From Nemophila menziesii (taxonomy: Eukaryota > Streptophyta > Magnoliopsida > Boraginales > Hydrophyllaceae), in the NCBI GenBank assembly GCA_029959085.1, contig JARWIR010000031.1:806001-870000 (forward strand): 64,000 nt of DNA. Reading direction: 5' to 3'. Under the pieces are notes generated by a model. That model searched no databases, was not told where the DNA came from, and saw nothing but the letters and a program-made list of their open reading frames with translations. Below are positions 1 through 12,114 of the stretch, in pieces. The translations under genes and the position numbers were made by a program. Each line of letters opens with the position of its first letter. Position 1 is the first letter of the stretch.

Positions 1-60
1 TTCTAATACATTATCCGCCTAAACATGAAATTATAATATATTCATTTTGCTTATATACAC

Positions 61-1077
61 CGTTTTATGGTATGTGATATTTGTTTTTAATAATATCATT
101 CGTATGTTGCTGGATTTGGAGTGATTTAACATGTATATTTAGCTAAATATTCAAGGGAGATTCTGTTGGAAAAATCTAACAGTATCACTATAAAGGTAAA
201 AAAAGATTTTATATAAATTTAAAAGAGAAGATTTTAAATTAAAAGTAAAACTACACTATTTAAAGAAATTGAAAACAATGAAACTTACATGGAAATTCAT
301 GTAAAGAGTAGTATTTTCTTTTCAAAACTTTTAGTTTCATCTATATTATATTCTACATTCCCTCTACAATAGTTTTTCTATTCTCTCTAGAATAATTTTT
401 TCATTATTCTAGAATAGTTTTTTAAATTCTCTTTAGAATAGTTTTTTCTATTCTTTCTAGAATTTTTTTTATTCTCGGATAGTTTTTTCATTCTCTGAAG
501 AATAGTTTTTCCTCTTCTCTAGAAATGAAAGTGACAAAGTCATTATTTATATCAGAAATGACAAGATAAAAACCAATGACATAAATGTGCACTAGTGGTA
601 GGTGATAAATGTTCTTCAATGCTCATTAAAGTCAGCGGTCCTGTTGACCAAGCCTTGGTAACTTCTGTAACAGCTGAAATAAAGAGATCTTAAGTAATCA
701 TCAATATAAGAAAATCTTGTTATATTAAATAATTTCAAATGGTTTTTTCCCAACTTCTAATGTCAAACTATTAGTACGCACATAGTCTTTTCCACTTTTC
801 CTAACATAATTAAAGAATTAAAGAATTAAAGAATTAATAGAATAAATTATATTTTATTTAATAATTCGAACAGTTTCTATTTTTTCCTCTTTATCTGTTT
901 TAGATCTAATATATACTTACTAACATTTTGTATTTTTTTTTGTTCCAGATCCGTTTGTTTTTCGAGTTTAATTTTCTTAAACGAGCAAAGTTCTTCTAGC
1001 ATCTTCTTAATTAGTTTTGAATTGATTTCTTTTTAGAATATGTTTTTTTTTGTAAAATTATTTCTTAATTTCTTTTT
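61..1077. repeat. Macro-repeat A, copy A1 (partial)
   Basis: This is the first of at least six copies of a non-coding repeat that I call A. It matches 3542-4470 almost base for base, and 14271-15100 and 39241-40300 less closely. Shared landmarks are the AACATGTATAT stretch near 129, a TAGAATAGTTTTTT minisatellite, and GTTCCAGATC followed by a run of TTTGTTTTTCGAG near 944-966. No protein family is recognisable on either strand. The copy stops abruptly at 1077, where Athila-like gag sequence begins. Its own left edge may lie outside the window. Confidence 0.75.
355..525. repeat. Minisatellite, about 22-24 bp unit (TAGAATAGTTTTTT)
   Basis: About seven imperfect tandem copies of a unit with the core TAGAATAGTTTTTT followed by ATTCTCT lie here. 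The same array sits inside A2 (3765-3935) and A5 (39655-39810). It is missing from A3, where the flanks join near 14675. The units pair partly with themselves through the TCTAGA palindrome. Confidence 0.7.
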
Positions 1078-1078
1078 T

Positions 1079-1912
1079 GTAAAATTATTTCTTTCTTTTC
1101 TGGTGTCTTCTCTGGGACACTTTTTTGTTCAACTACCTCTTCGACCTTATCTTCTGTTGTTTCTTCTCCCCCCCTTTTCTGGAATAGGGACTAGTTCTGG
1201 TTCTGATCTTGGTGGAGGTAGTTGTTTTCCACTTCTTAATTCAACTGCATGACAAGCATTGTTTTCTGGAGCACTAGTACCACTTCGGAGTTGCCCTTCT
1301 GCAAAGATTTGAAGTTTATTCACCATTTGTGACACTGTCTGCTCCATCTTCTTAAGCGCATTCTGTGAGTTTTGGAATCTTTGTTGGCTAATCTCCATAT
1401 CTTCAATTAGGTTCATTATCTTAGCCATGGTTGAATTCGAACTCGAAGGTTGTTCTTGTACGGTTTGATGCATTGAATTAGGATGTGGTTCTTGATAAGC
1501 TTCATTATAAATCGGCGCTTCTTGATAGATAGGTTTTGGAGGATAGTAAGATTGTGGTCGTGGTTGATAATAATCATCATGATAATGGTTATTATGATAA
1601 TAAGTCTGTTGATCTCCGACCCAATTGTAATTTTGTGGGGGCTGATAATCAGCGTAATTTCCTTGGGATTGATAATAACCATCATAATAATGGTTTCTTT
1701 GATAAGGTATGAAGGAAATTGAAGCTGGTTTATTCATGCAGTATTCCCACGAGTGATCTCTTGCTCCACAACTAGGACATGAAGGTGATGTATGTACTGG
1801 ATTTCCCTGAGCAAATTGTTCATTTAATTCAGCCATTAGCTATTCATCTCATCCATTGCTGCAGGATCTAGTAATACAAAACTTCCTTCTCCTAATAAAT
1901 CTGCTCTCACCT
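1079..1912 (-). pseudogene. gag fragment of TE1 (zinc knuckle, Tyr/Asn/Gln-rich linker)
   Basis: Read from 1912 downward, the relic starts inside the end of a gag domain (GEGSFVLLDPAAM), equivalent to GRGSFVSMDP in the intact gag at 52354. It then hits a stop and continues as an open frame of 229 residues from 1836. That frame holds a CCHC knuckle (CPSCGARDHSWEYC, C-x2-C-x4-H-x4-C), a Tyr/Gln/Asn-rich linker of about 75 residues, a helical segment, and the ELRSGKQLP motif typical of the gypsy gag-protease boundary. The frame breaks in a run of G/C near 1170, and an acidic Lys/Glu-rich reading continues in another frame to 1079. The Retrotrans_gag core upstream of the knuckle is missing: leader sequence joins directly to the end of the domain near 1912, an internal deletion. 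Not functional. Confidence 0.8.
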
Positions 1913-2010
1913 AGAAAAAATCTGTAAAGACAAAGACTAAAAAGAAAAGCGTAAAATAGAACTAACTAAAATAAATGCACAAGATAATTGCACAAGGACT
2001 AACGATGTAG

Positions 2011-2028
2011 TCCCCGGCAGCGGTGCCA
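2011..2028 (-). other. Primer-binding site of TE1 (tRNA-Asp type)
   Basis: TCCCCGGCAGCGGTGCCA on the plus strand resembles the 3' end of plant tRNA-Asp (TCCCCGGCAACGGCGCCA), with two differences by eye. It lies six bases inside the LTR, as expected for minus-strand priming of an element that reads leftward. Confidence 0.8.
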
Positions 2029-2034
2029 AAAACT

Positions 2035-3541
2035 TGGGGTGGCCTAAGGTGTGATAAAAAGATGATATAATTTAGATACAAATAAACACCCTAAGCTAAC
2101 ACACTACTGCAAGTAATACAGGACGTATGCAAGTTTTAATGATAAGAAGATTCGTTCCTCAGAGATTGACTAAAGTTAGAGAGAACTTATGCAAATTATC
2201 AAGTGCAAATATGAAAGATAGAAAAGATAATACGCAAATAGAAAGAAAAGATAGTCAAATATTTATTTGGTTTTTTAAAAAGAAAACTAAACTAATAAAC
2301 TAAAAGCAGAAAACAAATAAAAGAAAATAGAATAGTATGAATGTTATCTTGAGTAATTAGCATGTAATCCCCACTAGTTTTTCCGTTCTAAACATGTAAG
2401 GGTGAATTATGTAGTAATTCAATAATCGGTTCCAATTCGCTATCGGTAGTTTAAAATAGGATTTACATGTGTCAATAAGGCTTCCTAAGCAAACTTTTCC
2501 TGTAATTGGTAAATTGTCACAAGAACTAAACCATAGTGATTATCTAGCTAGGTTGGGTTGTCAGATCAGACCTTGTACTAGACGTTATGTGCTAAACATG
2601 CAATTAAACACCGAGGTCAATGGTGACCTAATTACTAGATGGTAATTCTATATGGTCGCGGTTCCATAAGAACACAGAATATAATTCTAAACACTTAAAC
2701 AGAGAATAAAAACTATAATTCAATTTAAAACATTAAGTTCCCAAATTAGATAGATGTCAATCAAAACTAGGGTTCATACATATATGCCAAAAACTCAAGC
2801 TAAAAAGAATTAATTCATACTAAGAAGAGAAGAGAAAAGAATTAGAAAAAAAGAGGTTGAAGGAGACATATGGTGTTCTGCTCCTTCCAGACTTCTTCTC
2901 TTGTGTTGCAGCTTCCTCTTGGCCTTAAGGTTTGGCCAAGGATGATTTTCTAATGTTAAGAGGCTGTATTTATAGGGTATAGGAAGACCTAATTCGTTTT
3001 CTTGAAGGAGAATTAAGTGGTGGACTCCTATCCCAACTCAAATTCGTATGGAAATAAAGACAATTACTGCTGAACTGTTTTGAGCATATCTTCTTCGTTA
3101 TTGGTCGGTTTTTGCTCCATAATATACCAAAAGAATCCTCAATGAATTATCTACGTCCCAATGATAGGAAATTACCAAAATCGGCTTCTTTCTTGGAGTT
3201 ATCACCACTTCTTTAGGCGTATGCTGCAGAAATTCAGATTTAGGCAGCTTTTCCTTTTCCAAATTGAACTCTGTTTCCTTCTATCTCCAATTGACATGCA
3301 TATCTCTTTCCATATCTTGTAGTCTTTGACTTGGACTCTAATTAATCTCCATAATTATCTTTAAAGTTTCACACTAAATAAACAATTAAACCCAATATGC
3401 TCTAAAAATATTATGTTACTAAATCAAGACTCAAAATAGGAAAGTGCACTAAATTAAGCTAAGACCGACCTATAAACTAATAAATACGCCTAAAATGATG
3501 TTTCGGAAGTATATTTAATTATCACAAATAAGGAGACATCA
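2035..3541 (-). repeat. 5' LTR of TE1
   Basis: The LTR is bounded by TGATGTCTCC and CCACCCCA on the coding (minus) strand, giving TG...CA ends and 1507 bp. A TATAAATA box lies at 2974-2967 (minus strand). Long stretches match the LTRs at 22596-24134, 30814-32361 and 50712-52225, including the segment around 3075-3170. Confidence 0.85.
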
Positions 3542-4684
3542 TGTATATTTAGCTAAATATTCAAGGGAGATTCTGTTGGAAAAATCTAACAGTATCACTA
3601 TAAAATTAAAAAATAGATTTTATATAAATTTAAAAGAGAAGATTTTCAATTAAAAGTAAAACTACACTATTAAAAGAAATTGAAAACAATGAAACTTACA
3701 TGGAAATTCATGTAAAGAGTAGTATTTTCTTTTCACAACTTTTAGATTCGTTTATATTATATTCTACATTCCCTCTAAAATAGTTTTTCTATTCTCTCTA
3801 GAATAATTTTTTCATTATTCTAGAATAGTTTTTTAAATTCTCTTTAGAATAGTTTTTTCCATTCTTTCTAGAATTTTTTTTATTCTCTCTAGGATAGTTT
3901 TTTCATTCTCTGAAGAATAGTTTTTCCTCTTCTATAGAAATGTAAGTGACAAATTCATTGTTTATATCAGCAATGACAAGACAAAAACCAATGATATAAA
4001 TGTGCATTATTGGTTGGTGATAAATGTTCTTCAATGCTCATTAAATCAGCGGTCTTGTTGACCAAGCCTTGGTAACTTTTGTAATAACTGAAATAAAGAG
4101 ACCTTAAGTAATCATCAAGATAAGAAAATCTTGTTATATTAAATAATTTCAAATGGTTTTTTCCCAAATTCTAGTGTGAGACTATTAGTACGCACATAGT
4201 CTTTTCCACTTCTCCTAAGAGAATTAAAGAATTAATAGAATAAATTATCTTTTATTTAATAATTCGAACCGTTTCTATTTTTTCCTCTTTATCTATTTTA
4301 GATCTAATATGTACTTAGTAACATTTTGTATTTTGTTTTTGTTCCAGATCCGTTTGTTTTTCGAGCTTAATTTTCTTAAACGAGCAAAGTTCTTCTAGCA
4401 TCTTCTTAATTAGATTTGAATTGATTTCTTTTTAGAATATGTTTGTTTTTTTGTAAAATTATTTCTTAATTTTTTTTATTTGAAACAGTGTGATTTGTGA
4501 TTTTCAAATGGTTTGATTCTTATATAGAATGTGTTTGCTTTCAGATTTCGAAAGTATTTTTTTGGTTGTAAGGGCTTACATTGTGTAGTTGCTGTGTAAA
4601 AAAAATGGTTTATGGATCTAACCGTTGAAATATTCTTTATAGACGTCTATGAAAATTATGCATTAGGAACATATACCTTGGGTA
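3542..4684. repeat. Macro-repeat A, copy A2 (partial)
   Basis: A resumes directly after the TE1 LTR at the TGTATATTTAG point and runs to the AACATATACCTTGGGTA landmark at about 4684, which recurs at 20167. It is very similar to A1 and to the start of A4. After 4684 it diverges into a TA-rich local duplication. No coding content was recognised. Confidence 0.75.
3765..3935. repeat. TAGAATAGTTTTTT minisatellite in A2
   Basis: Same array as at 355-525, with a few substitutions and one extra TCTCTA segment near 3888. Confidence 0.65.
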
Positions 4685-4716
4685 GATGGGTGGATAAGGG
4701 TATATAAATATATAGA

Positions 4717-5033
4717 TACATATACGACGTCACAAATATTTGTAAGAATCTAGAAGTTAATGATAAGAATTTTGAAATATCATGGGACATGACCCAACCA
4801 AATATAGAAGTATAAGTAAGAAAACAAGTTGTTAATCTTGAACCATTTGAAATTTAAATATTTTGTTAAAGAAGGTAAAATCCTTAATAATGTATATAAA
4901 ATCTCAAAATTCATTAATAACAACACCCCCTCCCCAAAAAATTTACTTTCTCAAATTTTACAATAAAATCGAATACCTATAGCCTAGCAGATAATATACT
5001 CTTTTCCACCTATTGAAATAATATAAAAAAGAG

Positions 5034-5082
<49 letters not shown>

Positions 5083-5390
5083 CGGCATTACAAATATTTC
5101 TAGTGAATCTAGAAGTTAATGTAAATTTTTTGAAATATCATGGGAACGTGACCCAAACAAAATTTAGAAGTAGAAGTAAGAAAAAAAGTTGTCAATCTTG
5201 AACCATTTGAAATTTAAATATTTTGTTGAAGAAGGTAAAAATCCTTAATAATGTATATAAAATCTCAAAATCCATTAATAACAACATCACCCCTCCCCCA
5301 AAAAAATTATTTTCTCAATTTTTACAATAAAATCGAATACATATATCCAAGCAGATATTATAATCTTATCCACCCATAGAAATAATATAA
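4717..5390. repeat. Local tandem duplication (about 310 bp) around a TA microsatellite
   Basis: The segment 4717-5030 recurs at 5079-5390 with substitutions and small indels. Shared anchors are ATCTAGAAGTTAATG, TTGAACCATTTGAAATTTAA, and CCTTAATAATGTATATAAAA. The copies are separated by a (TA)n run. No coding content was recognised. Confidence 0.75.
5036..5076. repeat. (TA)n microsatellite
   Basis: About 19 TA repeats, sitting exactly between the two duplicated segments. Confidence 0.9.
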
Positions 5391-8300
5391 ACTACAACTA
5401 CATAGCTACCACAACAAGTGACATCTATAATTAAAGAAAACTCACCGTCGTATAGAACTCCGTCTTTGCATCAAACATCCTTGCGTGTTTATTACCCATT
5501 CTCTTGTTCCTCAGAATATGTTATATTCATAAAATATTCAAGTTTTCATAATGAGACCCTTTGAAATTATACTTTTAAAGTTATTGAAATCCTTAAATTA
5601 CTTACTAACAAAATCAATTGGACACGCTTTTCGATTTTGAAAGGTATCTTAAATGATTGTCGGTCATCTTTCATTAAACTTTGGTTGGTCAAACGATCTA
5701 ATAACCATATTTATTAGATAGAAGTACTATTCGAGCTTGAGAGAGAGAGAAAGAGAGAGAAAAGATAGGATTAAGCTGGTAATTATTCACGTTTATTTTC
5801 ATCATACCCAACATCTTACAAATAAAGTATCTCATTTTGTGAAAAATTAAAACTTACAAAAAAATTTAATCCACTGTTAAGTAAAAATATAGCTTTATTA
5901 TACTTATTTTTTTCTTAGTCTTAGTTTGTAACTCCTATCTTGTTAGAGAGTTCCTTATTAGGGTATATATATATGGGAGTATTGATAAACTATTATTGCG
6001 TCATCATTTTTGTTGTTTACATAACACAAACTATTATAAATCCCGAGTTAGTGAGATATTAAAGATGGTTGAGATTGCTCTACCACCCTTAAATCAATGA
6101 ACGCCTCAAAAACATCATCTTATCTAAAACAATAAAGATCGTTTGAATAAATCATATATTTTTTTTTAAATTATAATTTGAGAGACCCATTGGATTTTTT
6201 ATATCCTTGTAAAAAATATCTCCCCTATCATGTAAAGTTAGATCTCATCTTTTACACACACTTTACCTACTCTTTCAATGGCCGTCACACTTATCCATCA
6301 AATTTACCTCTCTCGACGTGTCACTTCGATCTATCTCATATTGTTCAAAAATCCCATATTCTTCAGACAACCTACCCACCAACCTCTACCAACCACTACC
6401 CTAGCAACGCATCCATAACCAGCTCTATGTACATCCATATAAATATCATTCTCCACTAACTTCTATGGCTTCTAACATTCACCAATCTCTTACCATTGTC
6501 CTACCAGGCACATCCATAACGACTACCACCTACCGATGTCATAGCTCGTGCATCTATTATCACCTCTACCCGGAGATTATTTTCTAAAAAACACGGCTTT
6601 CTCTCAATCAACATTAAAGGGAATCTGATATGAAATCCATGTCAACAATCAAGAAAGGCTTGCACTAGCCACAATAATGTTCCTAAAAAATCTAGATACC
6701 ATTATCTCAACCCACCATCGTCTATAAGTAAGGGAGTCTAGATACAATTCACAATCTATTTAATCCACTAGAGATGTAAACCAAGATATACAAGGACACT
6801 TTACAAAAATAATCCACCTAATATGTTCATTTGATTTTGACATGTCAAACTTGATCATCACAAATAGCTTTTGTGATTTTTCTCTTTTGTGGAAGTGTTA
6901 TTCTAAATATCGTATTTTGATTGATATTAGTGTTGATAAAACATTGAGTTCGAATGGCTAAATCTTATGAAAAATGTCCAGATTTTGTATAAATGTTGCA
7001 GGGTTGGTTAGACAGGGAAATAATTAAATATAGGGTTATTAGACCCTTGAGGATTTAAAGAGCGGAGAACCGAAAAATACTAGTTGAGGTTTATTGGAAG
7101 AAGCTGAAATCCAAACCTACGAGGAGATAAAGATCAATGTGCTTATAGACATTATAGATTAAAGGTTGAGAAGATGAAGACCAGGCCTCTTAGCTAAGAT
7201 AAAAGGTGGACAATCTAAAGACAATTGAGAATGAAGGCTGGAAAATATTAAAGTCCAGACCTCCGAAGTGAAGAAAAGAAATATTATGGAAGTGCATCGT
7301 GTGGGAGCCAAGGAAGTTGAAGACTAGACACACGAGCTGGGGTATCAAGTATCAAATTCTCTCAATATTTGAATTTGAATACATGACTCCAAACGGATAC
7401 CCTATGGAGATAAATACAATTACTCAAAGAAATAAAGATAATCATTAGGCATTGGACAAAAATGGAGTGGTCGCCTGGAAAGAAGATTTTAAACCATCGA
7501 GAATCAGTGTTGGCCCTCGGCAGGGAACCAGGGCGACCACCCAGGACCCTGAACTATTTGGAAGACCAAAAATTTCTAACACGAAAATTTGTGGTTACAT
7601 TGATTTCTATGATAAGTTGATATTGAATTACATATACAATATGGAATATTAAGGCCAATTCGGGATTGCTTTTTTAAATAATATTTTGAATTGATTTTAA
7701 CTCCCTAAATATAATTTAAACCTTTAAATTCACTCGTTGGAAAAACACTAGATATGTGATTATTTAATATAGTACTTAAAGTGATTTTAGATATCAAAAT
7801 ATTTTTAAACATATTCTACAAATATGGTAGTTTTAAGTAAATAACCAAATGGTCAATCAATACAGTAGTTTTAACTCTAATGCAATCAATCCCAAATGGG
7901 CTCTTAGTTTGGATGGTAGTTGCATTAATTGTAAGTTCTTGTTGTGTAGAAGTTAGAGGTTGGACTGTGCTTGGTTACATATGTTTTTGGTATTTTATTT
8001 TTTTATTCTTTTATTCTTTTATTCTTTTTTTGTTCCTTGAGTCTAGATCATTTTTTGAGTTATGTCTTTCTTTTTCCTTTGGTTAAGTTGAACTATATTA
8101 TACAAGAAAAAAATCACATTGTCCTATATAATTACTACTTATAACTCTATATTGTCAAAAGTTTCAAAACAATATATATTTGACATTTATTTTTATCTTA
8201 TATTAATTTAGTTTTTTAGTATAAAGGTATATTTATTTATCACTTATTAATTGCAACACCATATAAGAAACATAATTTATTATAACTTATTTTGAATTCT

Positions 8301-8879
8301 AATACACAAAAATAAGAAATAAAATATTTGTATGCTTTTAATCATCTTCATTACAATATGTATGTGTCAAAAAAAACTATAAGTAGTAAATAACCACTTA
8401 AAGGGGTTCAAGTTTTTTATTTAAAATTTATTTAATTATCTATGTTTACATGCATGTATGTATTTTTTCATTTATATGACAATTATTTTAGCTATTTCGT
8501 ATATTTTACGTTATAATATGTATATCGAACTTACAAGATATGTCTGAATTAGAGGATAACATTTAAAGTATATATTAATATAGGATTTCTAAATATATTA
8601 TTTTTTTAACATAAATCTTTACTAATATAAGAGTTCAAATATGACTGGATTTAGAGGAATCTATAGCGTTGCGACCTCTATTGACGCAGGGGGTGCAGTT
8701 AAAATGTTTCATATACTAAGAATAATGTCATTTAGTTTTTAAATATTAATCACACTATAAACAATACTATAAGAAAACAAAAAGTAAATCTAATCTATGT
8801 TTGGTTATTTCTCATATTAGAAAAGAAATTTACAAATTAAAGATTATTTATAATGCTTCATTTTCCAATAAATTTTTTA
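5391..8879. other. Unrecognised AT-rich DNA
   Basis: I see no gene, RNA or family match here. Reading frames are short and unconvincing. A GA-rich run lies at 5737-5765. The stretch 6990-7560 is less AT-rich than its surroundings and includes a segment (7376-7500) repeated at 9046-9170, so it is probably an old LTR fragment. Frames at 6178-6459 and 7880-8086 have no family features and low-complexity composition. Confidence 0.5.
7376..7500 (+). repeat. Segment related to 9046-9170
   Basis: Anchors in order: TGAATAC...ACTC, CCTATGGAGATAAA or TCTATGGAGATAAA, AAATAAA(A)GATAAT, and CCTGGAAAGAAGATTTT or CCTAGAAAGAAGATTTT. The two are diverged copies of the same sequence 1.67 kb apart, probably old pieces of one LTR family. 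Confidence 0.55.
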
Positions 8880-8995
8880 TCCCCTTTAAAAACCTCCTCG
8901 GATGTGTGCCAAATTCACTCACTGGGCCCAAAATTAGTAGGACAGGCTCTAATGAGAAGCTGACATGTAGACATATAAGTTGGGGAGATTTTGCC

Positions 8996-9003
8996 TATAA
9001 ATA
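8996..9003 (+). promoter_or_regulatory. TATA box 1 of the LTR relic
   Basis: TATAAATA followed by GAGGTATTGAA. It is duplicated at 9211 with the same downstream context. Confidence 0.45.
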
Positions 9004-9210
9004 GAGGTATTGAAAACTTCAAAAATCTATTTAATCGTCAGATTTGAATACTCGACTCTAAACAAATGCTCTATGGAGATAAAGAAGAGTACCCGATGAA
9101 ATAAAAGATAATAATTGCTCATCCGACCAGAAAGGAGCAATCACCTAGAAAGAAGATTTTCAGCCAACGAGGAGTTGACACGCGAATAGATCTGTTGGGG
9201 AGAGTTTATC

Positions 9211-9218
9211 TATAAATA
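9211..9218 (+). promoter_or_regulatory. TATA box 2 of the LTR relic
   Basis: TATAAATA followed by GAGGTATTGAAGACTTC, a near copy of 8996-9020. The upstream TTGGGGAGA is also shared, so the promoter segment itself was duplicated. Confidence 0.45.
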
Positions 9219-12114
9219 GAGGTATTGAAGACTTCCTAAAGTGGTTGTTTTCTATACCAAAATTGAAGCTTTTCAAAGCATATCTTCTATGAGATTCCCA
9301 AAGACATTTACAGTCCATATATCAATATTTATTTGTATTTTTAGCCCAACTACTTTCATGTATTCACTCATTAAGAAGTAAAAGGATAAACTAGGTAGAT
9401 TAGGCATAATCCTTAAATTTAGGGTTATCTCTTGTTCTAGTAAAGAAGTGTGATCTTCAATACACTAGACAAGAGTGGTTTAGATCTTATGTAGGTGCAG
9501 ACACAAACTTTGAAGGCTTCACAAACTGTGAAGTGGTAGACTGTGAAAACAGATTGTTCACTCAAATTTGTGTGGTGATACACATGTGAAAGACATCATG
9601 TTCTTCTGAAGTGGTATATCATGAGTGAAGATTGTCCACTTGTTTTACTAGTATTGGTCATAACACTTGGGTTTTACACTAAAAGGTGATTTCTAAGAGT
9701 TTGTAAAGGTTTGTGCGCTCATCTTCTAAAAGCACAAGGAGATCCCAGTGGAGGAGTTTTAAATCTTAAGGATGCATAGACCATAAGTTGTGTAATAATC
9801 CTATCGAAGTCCAACCATTCTAAAATTGCATGTCAGCCTTCTCTCCCTTATCTCTTTATTTTTGTGCACACCATATTTTTGTTATATTACCTCAATACCT
9901 TCCTTTGTTTTATAGGCTTAAATTCTTGCATGCTTAGAGCTTATAGATATGTTTTTTTTATTGGATAGTATTCTTTCAGTAAGTTTATACAGTAAGTGTT
10001 TCACTCGCGTATTATAACTTTTGTTTACCTTTAGTCAATCTATCTAAAATCCTTAATCGGTGTATTTTTAGATACAATCAGAGAATTCAGTTGTTGTTAT
10101 ATTTTTAATTCCACATTTGTCATATTCACCCCCCATCTAGTTCTATTTATTGGATTTCAAAAAGAAATAGGAAATATCATGGACTAGAAGGATATTGAGT
10201 AAATAACTCTATCTTTGATAAAAATTGACTACGTGGGGGATATAATTCCATGCATAAATACCTTCACCATATTATGGAATGGCAGCATTAATCTTATAAT
10301 CAATATTCGAGCATGAGATCAAACATATGTCAACCACTTTTTCCTACTTGTCACATTTGGGAACCAATGTAGAAATAGTATTGTTCGTATGTTGAGATCT
10401 AGAGATACACTGAAGAAAACTCTAACCATGTAAAAAACATCAAACTTGTATAATTTCCCAATATTTTTTTAAAGGAGGCCAGGGTTACAATCCAGACTTT
10501 GAGGTTTTTACCTCCATATTAAATTTCTCATTTAACTTCCTCAAGTGTAAATTTTTTATTAAGAATTTGGTTTATCCCTCCAATAAACTTAAAAGTGATG
10601 CAATCTGCAATGTCAATACTTATAGATCTTAGGTCTTCTTGAAAGAAATCAACTTAGTAACTAGTAAGAAGAAAGAAAACTTTAATCTCTTCAAGGTTTT
10701 CATGTCACAAGTTGTTGCCATCCAGAATACGTACAATTTTATTACAACTATGTATTTGGATAAGTGCAACATGAAAAATGTCGTGTTACACCCCCTAAAT
10801 CAATCCAATTAGTTATTTCTCTTTCAACTCAAAAAATCCTCTTTAGACCAAATATCATCTTGTGTAAGGGTGCACACGGATTAGTTATCCAACTTACGTG
10901 GTTAAACTAGCACTTAACCCGCAAGTGAAAATTTCAATTAACAAGACCCATTACCTAACACAATCACTATATAAAATTTCGTATTTCGGTTTATGGTTTT
11001 CGGTTAGATTCGGGTCGGGTGTGGATTTTGTCAATGTATATTATTAAATTATAAAAAACTTGGATAGTCAATGGTAAAGTTAACTTAAGATAAAAATAAT
11101 ACTAAAAATAAAAAACAAATTAAAATCAGCCTCAAATATATATATATGAATCATAATATCATATATTTACACATTTGTAATATATTAACAAGATTAATTT
11201 AGAAAAAACTTCAAAATCCATCACTCGAATTTGTCCATTTACAAGCTTTCTCTTTGGTTAGACCATTAATCCCTAACTCACTATAAGACAATAGCCTGCA
11301 TCTGCCCAAGTTTGATGACAAAGAGTACTACTTAATTTTCATATATCTCATCCATAAAAAAATTATGATATGTTATTGCGCCAACAATCCTTAGCATTTC
11401 ATAGATTTGGAGCCCCTTAAACAGCCTCTACATGCTGTGATTTAGCTCAAAAAACCTGTGTAAAATTTGGGTAGGTTGTGTGCTATCTCCAAGGATTTTT
11501 GATTAGGGAGCCCCAAGCATACATGCTGTTCCAGGCACATGTGATGCATTTCAACTTGTCGTAGCTTCTCCACCTACATTGTCGTCTATCAACATAAATG
11601 TCATAATCTGTATACTTAACACAATCATAAAATAAATGGATCCACGTTTCCGACGCTACAGAATAGGAATATCACCAAAATTTACATGAATATAATTAAT
11701 AAAAACAAATAACCAACAATGTATCAAGATTGAAATATAAATAATTTTTTCATTACATTCAACAGTCATAAAGTTTAAGTTCTATGTGGAGTAACCAATA
11801 AAGAAACTATCTACCTTATCCCATAAAGTCCCATTGTGCATTACATGGGATATCTTTTTTCTATTTACGTTGGTCGAGATGTTTGAATTAGATTCGCCAT
11901 GTTTATGGTAGAGCTTATCGTTTTTAGGTCCCCATTAAAATCGTAAATGGAAAATGGAGACATGGAAAAATTTGTTTGGCAGCTAAATTGGCTCTTGTCA
12001 AAGAAGATCCCTATTTTTCTTCATCATTGAACCTTTGATAAAGTTTCGTCTAATTCTCTTGAAAAACCGCAATCAAAACTCTTTTCAGTCTAGCTCTCAT
12101 GTATTTGAACTAAA

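Larger units (their letters stand above)
1079..3541 (-). mobile_element. Athila-like Ty3/gypsy element TE1, 3'-truncated
   Basis: The element reads on the minus strand: 5' LTR (3541-2035), a tRNA-Asp-type primer-binding site (2028-2011), a short leader, then a gag fragment that breaks off at 1079 against repeat A. Protease, polymerase and the 3' LTR are absent. The LTR is homologous to those at 22596, 30814 and 50712, so four LTRs of one family are present in the window. The flank after the LTR (3542 onward) continues as repeat A. Confidence 0.85.
8880..10165 (+). mobile_element. Copia-like LTR relic (plus orientation)
   Basis: The stretch reads like an LTR U3-R-U5. It has two TATAAATAGAGGTATTGAA promoter-like blocks (8996 and 9211), then about 900 bp of untranslated-leader-like sequence, ending near the pyrimidine-rich TTCACCCCCCATCTAGTT typical of the 3' end of many plant copia LTRs. 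No primer-binding site, gag or partner LTR is visible, so this is a solo or truncated copy. The exact ends are not resolved, and it could be a different LTR superfamily. Confidence 0.45.

Noticed and set aside
6178..6459. 93-residue plus-strand frame
   Set aside because: No family features and no neighbours supporting a gene; composition like the surrounding non-coding DNA.
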